A stretch of 25,230 nt of DNA from Smittium mucronatum (lineage: Eukaryota > Kickxellomycota > Harpellomycetes > Harpellales > Legeriomycetaceae), in the NCBI GenBank assembly GCA_001953115.1, contig LSSL01000675.1, forward strand, positions 1 through 25,230. Reading direction: 5' to 3'. The number at the start of each line of letters is the position of its first letter. The stretch's first letter is position 1. A program made the translations under genes and the position numbers. Under the pieces are notes generated by a model that was not told the origin of the DNA, searched no databases, and saw only the letters and a list, made by a program, of their open reading frames with translations. Positions 10,859 to 22,069 of the stretch are shown here, in pieces.

Positions 10859-11243
10859 TCCAATTTATTGTTTAATTCAGAAATCTACATTTAATTGGAT
10901 ATTTTTTTTAATAAAAAATAGCTAATTTGGTCTTATATACCCATTCTTTTAGATTATTGTGGCGAAAGTTTTCATACTTTGGATAAACGAGTATTAAACT
11001 TTATACTAATATCGTAATAAATTGATCCTATTAAAAGTAGGCTATAAATAAGAGCTCAATAGTTTCAATAAACTGTTTTTCATTCACAAAGAGCCTAATT
11101 CTTGGCTAAATGAAGTCTCAGTCTTACACCTATTTGAAGAAATGCCAGGGGGGGTGGGGTCTTTCGGTTGTTAGATTGCACCTCTTTCCCATAGGTACGC
11201 AGCTGATAGTTCGGCAGAGGAGATTATTGTAGTTAGGATAATA
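10859..11243. repeat. 385-bp exact direct repeat, left copy, ending at the sequence gap
   Basis: Base-for-base identical to 11640-12024, including homopolymer lengths such as the 7-G run. It ends exactly where the N run starts, which is the signature of overlapping contig ends that were scaffolded but not merged. Confidence 0.95.
10958..11128 (+). repeat. LTR-like unit (171 bp)
   Basis: The unit begins TGTGGCGAAAG and ends AGTCTTACA, that is TGT...ACA. In between are a TATA-box-like CTATAAATAAG near 11043 and an AATAAA near 11068, the order expected for promoter and poly(A) signal in an LTR. No internal domain, primer-binding site or clean 5-bp target duplication is seen (ATTAT before, CCTAT after). 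It shares a core with the relic at 4614. The same unit recurs at 11739-11909 as part of the duplicated contig overlap. It is an LTR candidate only. Confidence 0.35.
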
Positions 11244-11639
11244 NNNNNNNNNNNNNNNNNNNNNNNNNNNNNNNNNNNNNNNNNNNNNNNNNNNNNNNNN
11301 NNNNNNNNNNNNNNNNNNNNNNNNNNNNNNNNNNNNNNNNNNNNNNNNNNNNNNNNNNNNNNNNNNNNNNNNNNNNNNNNNNNNNNNNNNNNNNNNNNNN
11401 NNNNNNNNNNNNNNNNNNNNNNNNNNNNNNNNNNNNNNNNNNNNNNNNNNNNNNNNNNNNNNNNNNNNNNNNNNNNNNNNNNNNNNNNNNNNNNNNNNNN
11501 NNNNNNNNNNNNNNNNNNNNNNNNNNNNNNNNNNNNNNNNNNNNNNNNNNNNNNNNNNNNNNNNNNNNNNNNNNNNNNNNNNNNNNNNNNNNNNNNNNNN
11601 NNNNNNNNNNNNNNNNNNNNNNNNNNNNNNNNNNNNNNN
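11244..11639. other. Assembly gap (396 N)
   Basis: A run of 396 unresolved bases. Because the flanks carry the same 385 bp, its true length is probably zero or negative. Confidence 0.98.
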
Positions 11640-12024
11640 TCCAATTTATTGTTTAATTCAGAAATCTACATTTAATTGGATATTTTTTTTAATAAAAAAT
11701 AGCTAATTTGGTCTTATATACCCATTCTTTTAGATTATTGTGGCGAAAGTTTTCATACTTTGGATAAACGAGTATTAAACTTTATACTAATATCGTAATA
11801 AATTGATCCTATTAAAAGTAGGCTATAAATAAGAGCTCAATAGTTTCAATAAACTGTTTTTCATTCACAAAGAGCCTAATTCTTGGCTAAATGAAGTCTC
11901 AGTCTTACACCTATTTGAAGAAATGCCAGGGGGGGTGGGGTCTTTCGGTTGTTAGATTGCACCTCTTTCCCATAGGTACGCAGCTGATAGTTCGGCAGAG
12001 GAGATTATTGTAGTTAGGATAATA
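11640..12024. repeat. 385-bp exact direct repeat, right copy, starting at the sequence gap
   Basis: Identical to 10859-11243 at an offset of 781. It starts at the first base after the N run. Unique sequence resumes at 12025. Confidence 0.95.
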
Positions 12025-13427
12025 GTCTTTTCTATTCGTCTTTTTCTTTTTTTCAAATTTTTTTAGTATAGCTTTTAATGACGATATCCTACAATAAAAT
12101 TCCGTGATACAAAAAAAAATCGCCCATTTAACTTTGTTTGTATATTGAAGATTAAAACCTCCAAAATATAATATATTTAAAGATATGTTCTGAGCCAATG
12201 TGAATAAAAAAGTAACAGCTCTTTAAGTCTATTTCGAATTTTTTATTACCTATATACAATGATAAACTGTGTTTGTTATAATTAAGTCATGCCCATTCAA
12301 ATATAAACCCATTTATAAACACTATTAATTTCCTTTAATGCTTTGTTCGAACTAAATGTAACAGGGGTAAAATAAGTCAGGCTAAGTCAGACATGATTAA
12401 AGATAAATTTCCTGGCGGTCCCGAACACTAAGGAATTTTATTTTTAAATCCGTCAGTAATAAACAAGTTAAATATAGGAATAATTTTTGAATATCACTGA
12501 ATACAAGTGCCTTTATTTAATTATTTTGGTGGCCTTTTACACATTAAGCTGTTTTCAACCACGTTTTAAATATCTAATTCCAAGTATTTGAATTCTATTA
12601 AATTAGTTTACTAACCTGGGGTTTTTTTTTATTCAAAAAAAAAAAAATTACCAAAACTTCATTTAAACAAGTTAAATTGTAATTGTAAAAAATTTGGAAT
12701 GAAAAAAATAATTTGGTGATTTTTAAATAAATGTGGATAAAAAGGTGCTTTGTTTAACAAAATTTTGGAGATATTTGATTAAATAAGGATGTTTTTAGAA
12801 AAAGTGGATATTTCAAAATAATTTTTTCCTTTTCTGATGTAAATTTTGTGATTAATATTAACTAACCAAAATATAAACATACTACATAATTATATTTAAC
12901 TTTTAATATACATATATGTAATATTTTAGGGATTAATAAATTATGATTTCAATACTAGTAAAAAATAAAAATAGAAATTTTTTCTGGTGAACATTGAATC
13001 AAAATATTCATTTAGTAGAACTAAAAAAAAAAGCATATAATTAGTCATAAATACCAATATCACCATTAGAAAACTTCATGTTTTTTATACTTAAAGCTAG
13101 TGTTTTTTTTAAATACTTGTAATATTACATTAAATTCTATAGCTATAAACTCCTATTTTTTTGATTGAAGCCCCCTTTTATTATTATTATTACTATTATG
13201 GATATTTATAGCTTGGTTTTAAGCACAATAGTTTAGATTATAATAAAAACAGGAAGGGATGGATTATTTATAAATTACATTTATAATATTACCTATCTAG
13301 GTCGATAATGAATAATGAATCAATTTGGCTCGGAATTAACTTAAAATTCAAAAAAAAGATATACCTCACTAGAAAAAATTTTTTTTTTTTTTCATAAATC
13401 AAATCAGAAATATAAATAATCATAATT

Positions 13428-13455
13428 TTTTGGGGGTTAGGGGGGTGGAATTTCA
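13428..13455 (+). other. G-rich tract in the AT desert
   Basis: The sequence GGGGGTTAGGGGGGTGG is an isolated G-rich island and could form a G-quadruplex-like structure. It resembles one telomere unit by chance but is not a tandem array. Confidence 0.3.
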
Positions 13456-13761
13456 TCCTTATCTTGTTATAAGCTTTAAAAATAACTAAAAAAATCTCAT
13501 TCTCATTGAAACTAATATAATGAGAACATGTTTTTATATGGAAAAAATCGAAAGGCTTTATAAGACTTAGTTATATATGTATATATATTAAATATCCGCT
13601 AACATGGAAAATATATCTAAACAAATATTATAAAATTAAAAAATTCTTTAGGAAATATTTTTGCTAGATATCCAAAAAAAACTTGTTTTAATTGTAAAAA
13701 ATTTAAAAAATTCACTTGATATTACAGTATAATAGATAATGGTTTTAAAGGGTTCAACTTC

Positions 13762-13918
13762 ACCTTGAACCAATGCCCAGTGTGTACGGAGCCGCTAGAG
13801 CGACAGATGGGAGTGGGATGAAATTTAATTATTTTTCCTTATATTGTATTTTTATTTTAGTTTTTTCTCTAGCATTAATATTATAAATAAATTCCCTTTA
13901 AAAAAAAAAGGAGGGGGG
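13762..13918 (+). mobile_element. SINE-like retroposon, copy A (157 bp)
   Basis: The insert is flanked by a perfect 12-bp direct repeat, GGGTTCAACTTC, at 13750-13761 and 13919-13930. It starts ACCTTGAACCAATGCC, has a GC-richer head of about 70 bp, an AT-rich body, and ends in a run of A followed by a G-rich run. The first 32 bases align without gaps to copy B (minus strand, from 21592) with 24 identities, and 7 of the 8 differences are transitions. Similarity continues through GAG-TGGG to AATTT. No pol III A or B box could be identified with confidence. The alternative is a 5'-truncated LINE tail, but both copies share their 5' end to within one base. Confidence 0.7.
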
Positions 13919-16900
13919 GGGTTCAACTTCGGCTATTTTTTATTTTATAGATATATTTATTGAAATAATAAAATCATTCCAATACAGTTTAGTTTAAAGT
14001 CATCACGTAAAACTTTTAGCTCATTTTTGGAAGAATATTTTAAAGAGATCATTTGATAAACCATTTAAACATTATCATTTTTTTAAAATAGAAAAATTAA
14101 ATTTTTATATTAAACTAATTTTTAAAATAAAACCTTAAATTTAACTGGTTCACTTTTTCAATCGAGTATTAATAATAATTTTCAAAAAAAAAATTGAGGG
14201 AGCCTGAAAAAATTTAAAAAAAATATTTGAATTTGAATTTGATTTAATCGAAATTTAATAACACCATGATTTGATTTAATTTTTGTTCCGAAAAAAACCG
14301 GAATTTTTTTAATAGCTTAATAAAAAAATATTTAAAATATTATATAAAAATCGTGTTTTTAACTCGTGATTTAAGTGGTTATATTGATACAAATTATTCT
14401 TCAATAAGTAACTTGAAAATTTTTAGAGCTAATTATTACACAGAATAATTTATTTTATTCGATTATTTTAATTTTCATCTATTTAAAAATAATGTTTTAG
14501 TTGTGCTTATTTTATGATTATAAAAATTACATTTATTTATAAAAATTCTTATTTCCAACTACCCACCCCTTCTAAAATACTTTAAAATCTTTAATTATAA
14601 CACTCATGATTAATTAAATAACAAAAATAGTCAAAATTAAATATTTTATGCAAATTTTTTAATCTTCAAAAAATTGTATAATAAGGAGTTAACTTTTTTC
14701 TTAACTCAAATAAGCTGCCATATAATTTATACCAATGTTTTTAGTTTTAAAATTAAAAATAATACTCTAATAATCTCTATTAAACTTTAATATAATACAT
14801 ATAACTTTTTTCAAAGGACGTTTTATGACTTTCTTTTCAAGCTTATAAAAATGATAGAGGATTTTATATCTAGTTATTCTTAAGAAACCCTCTTTAATTT
14901 ATTCACAATATTTTGATACTCATTTAATACATAAATTTGTATTAAAAATAAAATAAAAAATCGATTTTCCGTTGGCTATGGGCTATAATCAAAAAAAATT
15001 ATAATTTGCTGATATTTTATAGAAAAAAAATATTAATTTTTCGTGATTTTTAAATATTGGCTAATTTTTCATAAAGAAATTTGAGCAAAAACTACCCTTG
15101 TTTCAAATTTATAAATTCTTAAAAACGTCTATAATATATAAATTAAAATAAATATAAATATATAACTCGTGTAAAATATAATAAGATTAACGATAAGGTG
15201 GTTTAATATATGTATATTCTGGATAGAAAAAGTTTCAAATTTACACAAAAATAATTATATTTTCGGGATAATGTTTTTTTAAGTTCATTATGGCATGTTT
15301 GATGAGGGTGAGGGGTGTAATTAAAATTTATATGTATATAAAATCAATAATTTAAAAATATATACATACATTATTCTTTTTTTTTGATCTTTTAGCATTA
15401 TACATAAAAAAAATTAATTTTTTTTTTAAATATTATATTTAACTAAAAATAATTGATATTTTCAGTTTAATAGTTCATAAATTGCAATTTTAGAATACAT
15501 TATAAAAATATTCATATAGGAAACCATTATTAAAAAACAATGACATCTCTATTAAATACATATATTTCGGATTTAGAGCCACATAAATAATATTCGATTT
15601 AACATGTAAATTTTTTTTTAATACAAAAAAAAATAAAAAAAACTTAAGCACTAACTGAGATAAAATTCAATTTTCAATTGGATTATGATTAGGCTGATAT
15701 TCAAAAAAATTCCATAATATTCTTCTTGAAACACTCTTAAATTTATCACATCCTAAATATGGAGCTAACACGAGGTCGATAACAATAGCATAGATTTTTA
15801 TTTATTTTTTACTTATAGAGATTAATTCATGGAATTAGTTTTAAATTGTATAGTACCTCATTTCTAAACCAGATTAGAAGTATCTAGTATATTTTAATGA
15901 ATACTTTCATTGGTCAATTAAGGCAGCAGTTCCGATAACTCTATTTTGGATTCAATATCAGAAGGTTATTCTATTTTTACTTCTATATTCATAATATATT
16001 TTTAATATATATTTTTCTTAAATCTATTGGAATCAAGATATAGAGATTTTTTTGAAATTTTAATTCCAAGATTCTGCAAAAAATTAAAACATAGGGAGCT
16101 TCAGATTCAGTTAGCCTAAATCAATTAGGTATATAAGTATTGAGATTTATAGATCTAAAATTCAGAAATAAATCATATATTATTGATTTACACCATATAA
16201 ATATGAAATATTAACTATAGAAATAGTTTTACTTTATATTTTAAACAAATAAATCTAACATTATTAATAGATTTATTTTAATAATCTCATATATTTTATA
16301 ATCCTCCATTTTTTCTGATATCTGTTTCATTTATTTTCAGTAATTTTCAATAATTTTAATAAGTAAAGATGACTTAAGAAATAAATCGTTTAAAATTGAT
16401 TAATACATAATTTTATATTGTCTAGTAAAATTGAAATGAATAATCGATAAAAAAAATATAAAATAATTAAAAATATTTTTTTAATTAATTTTATATGTGA
16501 TAGCTTTAGATATATTTTAGCAAAAAACTGTTCATAAAAAGTTAAATTTTCTTTTAAAAAAGAAACATATTATTTTTATTAATTCCCGAATTTCTTTTCA
16601 ATGGAATTCGATATAAAAATAGCTAATTATCTGCTTTAAATAATTTATAAAGTAATTAATATGTTTTAAAAAAATTATCAAAATTAATAATATAGATTTT
16701 TTGAAGAATAATAATGGAATCAAAAATATAAAACCTTTTTAAAAAAATAATCAGTGTTAATTCCAGGCGAGCTTTTATATTTTTTAGATAAAAAAATAAA
16801 ACTATATAGCTTTTTTCATAATTTGAATTATAATGTTCAAGTATTGAAAAAAGAACATTAAAATTAAAAAAAATAATATTTTATAGATAAAATTTGAATC

Positions 16901-19525
16901 TAAATTACCAACAAATTTCATTTATCGCATAATATGTTCCTTATTCTAAAAAATAGCCAGAATATCTATCTTTATTTATGATCCAAAAAGTACTAAATAC
17001 CGGATCAAATATATGAAATTTTTATAAAAGACAATAATTAATCTCATATAATAATATTGTTACTAAAACCAAATTTTTAATTGGTTTAAAACAATCTTCT
17101 TCCAAAAAATCTACATGCGAAAAAAAAAAAAGCTATATTATTTCCCATCTAAATAGAATCTTAGTTTGTAAATTTAAAAGAAAAAAAAAGTCGAAAGGGG
17201 CTTTGCAAGCCTGATTTTTTTATGAGAAAGACATGGATCTTAAGATTGAAAGATCGAGATATTAAATTATTTTTAAAAAAACTGATTTTAAAAATTATAA
17301 AATTTAAATTTCCCTTTCCTGTTATGAAATATTAAATCCTAATATTTTTGAATAAATTATACTTGGATAATAGAATAACTTGAGTTTTCTTACTTTGATC
17401 TCGAAACCATCTTTTTTAAAAAAAATTGGTGAAAAAATATTCATAAAAAAAAATTCATTTTAAGCAAAGATAAATCTTCATAAATAAATTAAAAATTGTG
17501 GAAACTGGATTAATTGGGGTTCAAAATAAAAATATGTATATGTATAATGGGTTCAGGTGCTAAAATTTTAGTAATTTGTAAAAAATGGCTGTAAATATGG
17601 AAATTATAAAGAATATATTTTACCACGCTATACTTTTTTTTTGGTAGCTGTTCACAAAAAAATGTCTGAGAATAATTTTTGGGTAGTTTATAACAAAATA
17701 TTTACATTAAAAGTGCTTTTTAGCTAGATTATCCAAAAGATAACGAACTGGTATTTCACCTATAGCAAAAAGACTTTTGTAAAGACAAAAAAGAACATTA
17801 TTTCTATTATTTTATGAAATTAAGGATGCAATAAGAGTCAAATATGGAAATTGAGTTAGATATTGTAGCAAAGGAGAGGATGTAGCTGAAAAAAAATTCA
17901 ATATGATGGAAAATGAAATTTAGGATATGGTTTTAATTTTAAAATTGGGATACGTATTAGAAAGGTAACAGATATTTTATTTTATTTTATTTTTGGGCCT
18001 TTATCATATTTAAGACAAGAAAAATTTATTTAACAACATGGGGATATAAAAGAAAATAACCCGATAAATTTAACGGGTATAAATCCCAAAAAAATTAAGA
18101 AAAAAATTAAATTTTCTATTGTAAATTTATAAAGCTAAAAATCTTAATGTCATAAATATTAAATTTCATACACTAATCCACAAAATTGAATTTTAAACAA
18201 AACTAAAATGAAACTTAAACTAAAATTTGTAACATTTTTCTCAATTTTGGTAGCTGATCCGCATATTTTTAATAAATATGAATTATATAAAGTTATTTTT
18301 GGAATATTTTGGCCATGATATCAGTATATACGGTCTTCTATAAAATATTAAAGCTTATTAAAATCTTTAGAATTTTTATATATATATTCTTTTAAAATTT
18401 GAAGTGATGTTATAATTTTAAAATTATTTTTCTAATATTTTTCGTTTAAATAAAGTGAATGTTTTTTATGTTTTTTGGTATTTTAGCATATTTTTTTTAA
18501 ATATGATATGCGATTTTGCTGAACCAATTTTCTATAATGGAAGATAAAATAGATGCTATTTTTCTTCTCCTATAAAATGCATGTATAAACTATCAAAAAT
18601 TTAATTACTGCACTTTTAATATTCAAATTAAATATTAAAATTTTAAAACAAGTTAAAAATTACAGCTTAACAATTTAACATTTTTATGCCGAGTTTTAAA
18701 AATTACATTATCATTATTTCAGATCCAAATATAACTAATAATTTCATTATATTAATATCTATATTATGTTTAAAATACATATTCGAAGATCAAAGCTTTT
18801 TAAATTGATGAAAATTTTCAAAAATTATAAATTTAAAAAAAAAAAAGAATTATTTGTGGATTTTAGTTTATTAAATTTCAATTTTTCAAAACTCAATCTT
18901 TAAAATAAAGGTTTATAGTGTTTAATGCAACTTTTATATGAAATTTTTATTAACATAAAAAGAATTATCGATAAAAAACCCCCCGAAATATTATTTATCT
19001 AATAAATACTACAAAATTTTGTTATAAATTCAAATAAATTAATAATTGCAAAAAATATTATAATAGACTCTACTATTAAAAAATTAAATTTTCATGATAA
19101 ATACTTTTAACTGATAAAAAATATGTATAAAACATATTTTTTAAATATTTAAGCTGGGAAATTTAAAAGTAAATATTTTGTTTTGAGAAATTACCATTAT
19201 GAACATTAAATTGAATTAATTACTCTATTTACAAGCAATTTCCCAGGGATGTAAAAAAATTATACTTGAAAAAAAATTACTGAATTGAATATTTTCATTT
19301 TACTTGAAAACAAAATAAATCATCCAGTAAGCAATGATAAATTAACATAATGCATTTATAATAAAATATCATATTTTATTTATCGAATTGTATTTTTAAA
19401 AATTTAAATTTAATTTATATGCAGAATTAAAAATAGATAAATCAATTAATTTAAACTTTATTAATTTAAAACAAAAGCAAGCGAAAGAAAAAAAATAGAT
19501 AAATATAAGTAAATTTTGCACAATA

Positions 19526-19547
19526 ATATATATATATATATATATAT
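19526..19547. repeat. (AT)11 microsatellite
   Basis: Perfect 22-nt AT dinucleotide run. A shorter TA run is at 19603-19616 and an AAAT tetranucleotide run is at about 20033-20052. Confidence 0.9.
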
Positions 19548-20862
19548 TAGCTTGACAAAGAAAAATGAATCAAAGATTATTCAAAAACTAAGTTTATACA
19601 GTTATATATATATATAATCTAGAATATTTGTTCTTTGACTTCACGATGGTGGATATAATGATTTTTTAAATGTGATTTTAAAGGTAAAAATCAAAAACCA
19701 ATTTAAAGGATAAAGGATTTTTTTTAGACAATTTATTAAAAAGAGGGTATTAAATAAATAATAATATGCCCACAAGATTTATTAAAGCCAAAAGTTTCAG
19801 AATGGTCATAATTAAATCTAACAGTCTTTTAAGGAGAAAAATGATCCCGAAGTTTAGGATACTCTATTATATGAGAAAGGGTATATTTAATGTTTTTTTT
19901 AAAAGCCATTTAGCCAATAAAACATTTTTCTTTATAAAAAAGAAAAAAATTGTATGATTTTTATTAATTATTTTGGTTTAAAAGTTTGCTAAAGTGTACC
20001 TAAATTGATTATTTTTTCTTTTTTTTTTAAAAAAATAAATAAATAAATAAATTTTTGTTTTTTAAAGACAAACCCAATTCAAATTTTTTTGATTCATTTC
20101 AATCAAATTTTAATTCTAAAAATTTTTAATAATGGGATTTATTGGTATGAAGGTAATAATAGTGTAAAAAATTGTATAAAGGAATGTAGTAGAATTAAAT
20201 ATTAAAATTTGATTGTTTCAATCTATTAGATTGTTTACATGGTGTTTATTTTCGACCACTTTGTGACGAATTCTATAATTATTATTATAAAAAGTTCTGC
20301 TTTAGGTTTTTTTAGGATATACGGGTTTAAATTTTTTAACAGTTAATTAATCATTAGTACTTTTTGTAATCTTTTGCCAGTGTGTGGCATATCCTGAAAC
20401 TTGCTTTTGGCGACAAGCGTAACAAAATTAATGAGGAAATTTACTGATAAATTTTTTTTATGTATAGTAATAGTATTGGTAGGTTTTTTTATAATATTTG
20501 ATATACAGTTAGTGTATCATATCATTATAACTATATAAAGTCGATAATTTCTCTATTTCAAAAAGTATCTATACAAAAAAATACTTTTTTTTACACAAAA
20601 TATGCAGTTATACACAAATTTTATTTTTTTTCCAATAAAATATCTTAAATATTCCTTATTCATATACATAATATAAGATCTCTTTTTATTTGATTGTTAT
20701 ATTTAATCTAATAATTTCTATAGTGATAAATCATTCCAATGTTACTAAATTGAGGTTTCTCTGAATGCAGAAAATTCGCCTTAATTTTTTTTTGCTTTCA
20801 TAATTAATTAACTTTAAAGGGATATTTTTAGAATTAATCGAATTCTCTAGATCGAAGATTTA

Positions 20863-20895
20863 TTCACATTATACTTCTGAGAGGAGAGGTATTAA
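20863..20895 (+). repeat. Inverted terminal repeat, 3' end of DIRS element
   Basis: It reads TTCACATTATACTTCTGAGA followed by GGAGAGGTATTAA. It matches the reverse complement of 25058-25089 with one 1-nt indel and three mismatches. It lies 33 bp beyond the recombinase stop. Confidence 0.75.
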
Positions 20896-20959
20896 GCTAC
20901 TTCAAATTTAATATCTACTCAGTCGATTTATTCTGAGAGTTTTTTGCGAGACGATAATA

Positions 20960-21021
20960 GGTATCTGCAGATGGAATAGTTCAACGTAAATGCGTGCGAA
21001 GCTATTTCATCTGCAGATACC
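20960..21021. repeat. 20-bp inverted repeat (hairpin) in the recombinase catalytic region
   Basis: The left arm 20960-20979 (GGTATCTGCAGATGGAATAG) and right arm 21002-21021 (CTATTTCATCTGCAGATACC) pair at 19 of 20 positions around a 22-nt loop. The arms cover the codons on each side of the active-site His. Confidence 0.85.
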
Positions 21022-21438
21022 CCAGATTTAGTTGCCAGTGTAGCACAAATGGCTCTAACCTTAAGCATAGATGTATCTGAGTTGCGTTGAATTAGGCCAG
21101 ATATCGATCGGATATTTCGAGAAATGATATCTACTGATAGCAGTCTTTAAATATAATTAATTAATCTCAACAATATATTAACAATCCATTTGATAATATT
21201 AGTACGGGGGGTTAGGCAAAGAATCAAGGCTAACTTTTTCTTATAAGCTAAGTACATTAGTACAGAGCATAGATTAAGGTCTGTGCGTGGACTTATTTAA
21301 CAGATATTTTCAATTGGATGTCTACCATAATATTCTTTTGGCGCTACTATAACTAAATGAAGTATTCATGCTGCAATTTTGATGCGCCATTCGTCTATTC
21401 TGAGAACATTGCTGGTTTTAAGAAATCCTGTTACTGAT

Positions 21439-21593
21439 TTTTTTTCCTAAAAATTTATTTTTAAATTTAATAAAAATGAATAAAAACACTATTAAAAAAT
21501 TGAAAAAAAGTTGAAAAAATTCGAAAAAATTCCTACCCAGCTCTACTCCACCGTTCCAGCAGCTCCGTGTCCATTAGGCATTAATTCAAGGTT
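21439..21593 (-). mobile_element. SINE-like retroposon, copy B (155 bp), nested in the DIRS recombinase
   Basis: The insert is flanked by a perfect 10-bp direct repeat, TGTTACTGAT on the plus strand, at 21429-21438 and 21594-21603. On the minus strand it starts AACCTTGAATTAATGCC and ends TTTTTAGG followed by eight A. Removing insert plus one repeat (165 nt) joins LLCRLSVT directly to GFLKTSNVLRID, the uninterrupted recombinase frame, so the empty site is readable from the host gene itself. The head is homologous to copy A at 13762. The tail and target duplications point to target-primed reverse transcription. Confidence 0.85.
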
Positions 21594-22069
21594 TGTTACT
21601 GATAAACGACACAATAGCTTAGCGATAAGATTCCTGATATAGAGGCTGGATGAAGCCCCCCATTCTTCAAAACGATCCATAATCCGGGTGATATCTATAT
21701 TAGGCCTAACAAATGATATAATCGAATCATCTTCCGATGAACTTTTAAACTCACAGAACATCGGATAGTTTTATAGTTCGGCTGGATTTTCCGCCAATTT
21801 TACTAAAGCGGATTTTTATGCTTTTATGGAGCCTACTTTCAGTTTTTCCACTGATTATATTATTACAAGATAGTTGATTATCTGTGAGGCCAAAATATTT
21901 GTATTTATTTCATTTGAGATTCGCCAGTCTAGAAACCGCTGCTGGACAGAGCTGTATCTGAAGCAAAGTCTGAAAAGTAGTTTTTTGGAAAGAATAAAAT
22001 CAACGGTATAAGTTCCGAGACCTTGAACTTTGAGGAAAAAGCGCTGATATTCCAAGCTATCAAGATCCA

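Larger units (their letters stand above)
12025..20862. other. AT desert with no supportable gene
   Basis: About 8.8 kb of extremely AT-rich DNA; some 60-base lines have about six G or C. Long A/T runs and AT microsatellites dominate and all frames are closed within tens of codons. The few less AT-rich islands are at 12360-12430 (contains CCTGGCGGTCCCGAAC), 13762-13830 (the retroposon head), 13428-13455 (G-rich) and 20372-20425. A 63-codon frame at 19766-19957 is Lys/Phe/Ile-rich and looks spurious. Confidence 0.6.
20928..22055 (-). pseudogene. DIRS tyrosine recombinase, disrupted
   Basis: The whole gene reads in one frame apart from a nested 165-nt insertion, which is itself a multiple of three. 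The N-terminal part has YSSVQQRFLDWRISNEI and the core-binding segment SVEKLKVGSIKA. After the insertion comes SVTGFLKTSNVLRID, where the family has a catalytic Arg (RPS-like) but this copy has Lys (codon 21417-21419). The block LVIVAPKEYYGRHPIEN follows, then LSVDIISRNIRSISGLI and the second catalytic Arg region MLKVRAICATLA, then SHAFT, which keeps the active-site His, and a possible Tyr in CRYLL. In-frame stops interrupt it, for example at 21852-21854 and in KIAA*, ENIC* and NYI*. The family role is integration of a circular cDNA by site-specific recombination. This copy cannot be functional. Family motif assignments are from memory of DIRS recombinases. Confidence 0.85.

Noticed and set aside
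11244..11644. Open frame made of unknown residues across the gap
   Set aside because: Artefact of the N run.
11911..12198. 95-codon minus-strand frame overlapping the right copy of the 385-bp repeat
   Set aside because: It runs across the assembly-overlap sequence, has Lys runs from homopolymers and resembles no family.
12340..12360. Possible tRNA B box (TTGTTCGAACTAAATG)
   Set aside because: No A box, acceptor stem or cloverleaf could be drawn around it. No tRNA or rRNA gene was found in the window.
13428..13455. Telomere-like GGGTTAGGG
   Set aside because: A single unit within a G-rich tract, not a tandem array, and in the middle of a scaffold.
13762..13918. Copy A read as a DNA transposon
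   Set aside because: It has no terminal inverted repeats. The A-rich tail, direct 12-bp duplication and shared 5' end fit a retroposon better.
19766..19957. 63-codon plus-strand frame in the AT desert
   Set aside because: Lys/Ile/Phe-rich with a poly-Lys end; a long frame by chance in AT-rich DNA is plausible and no motif is seen.
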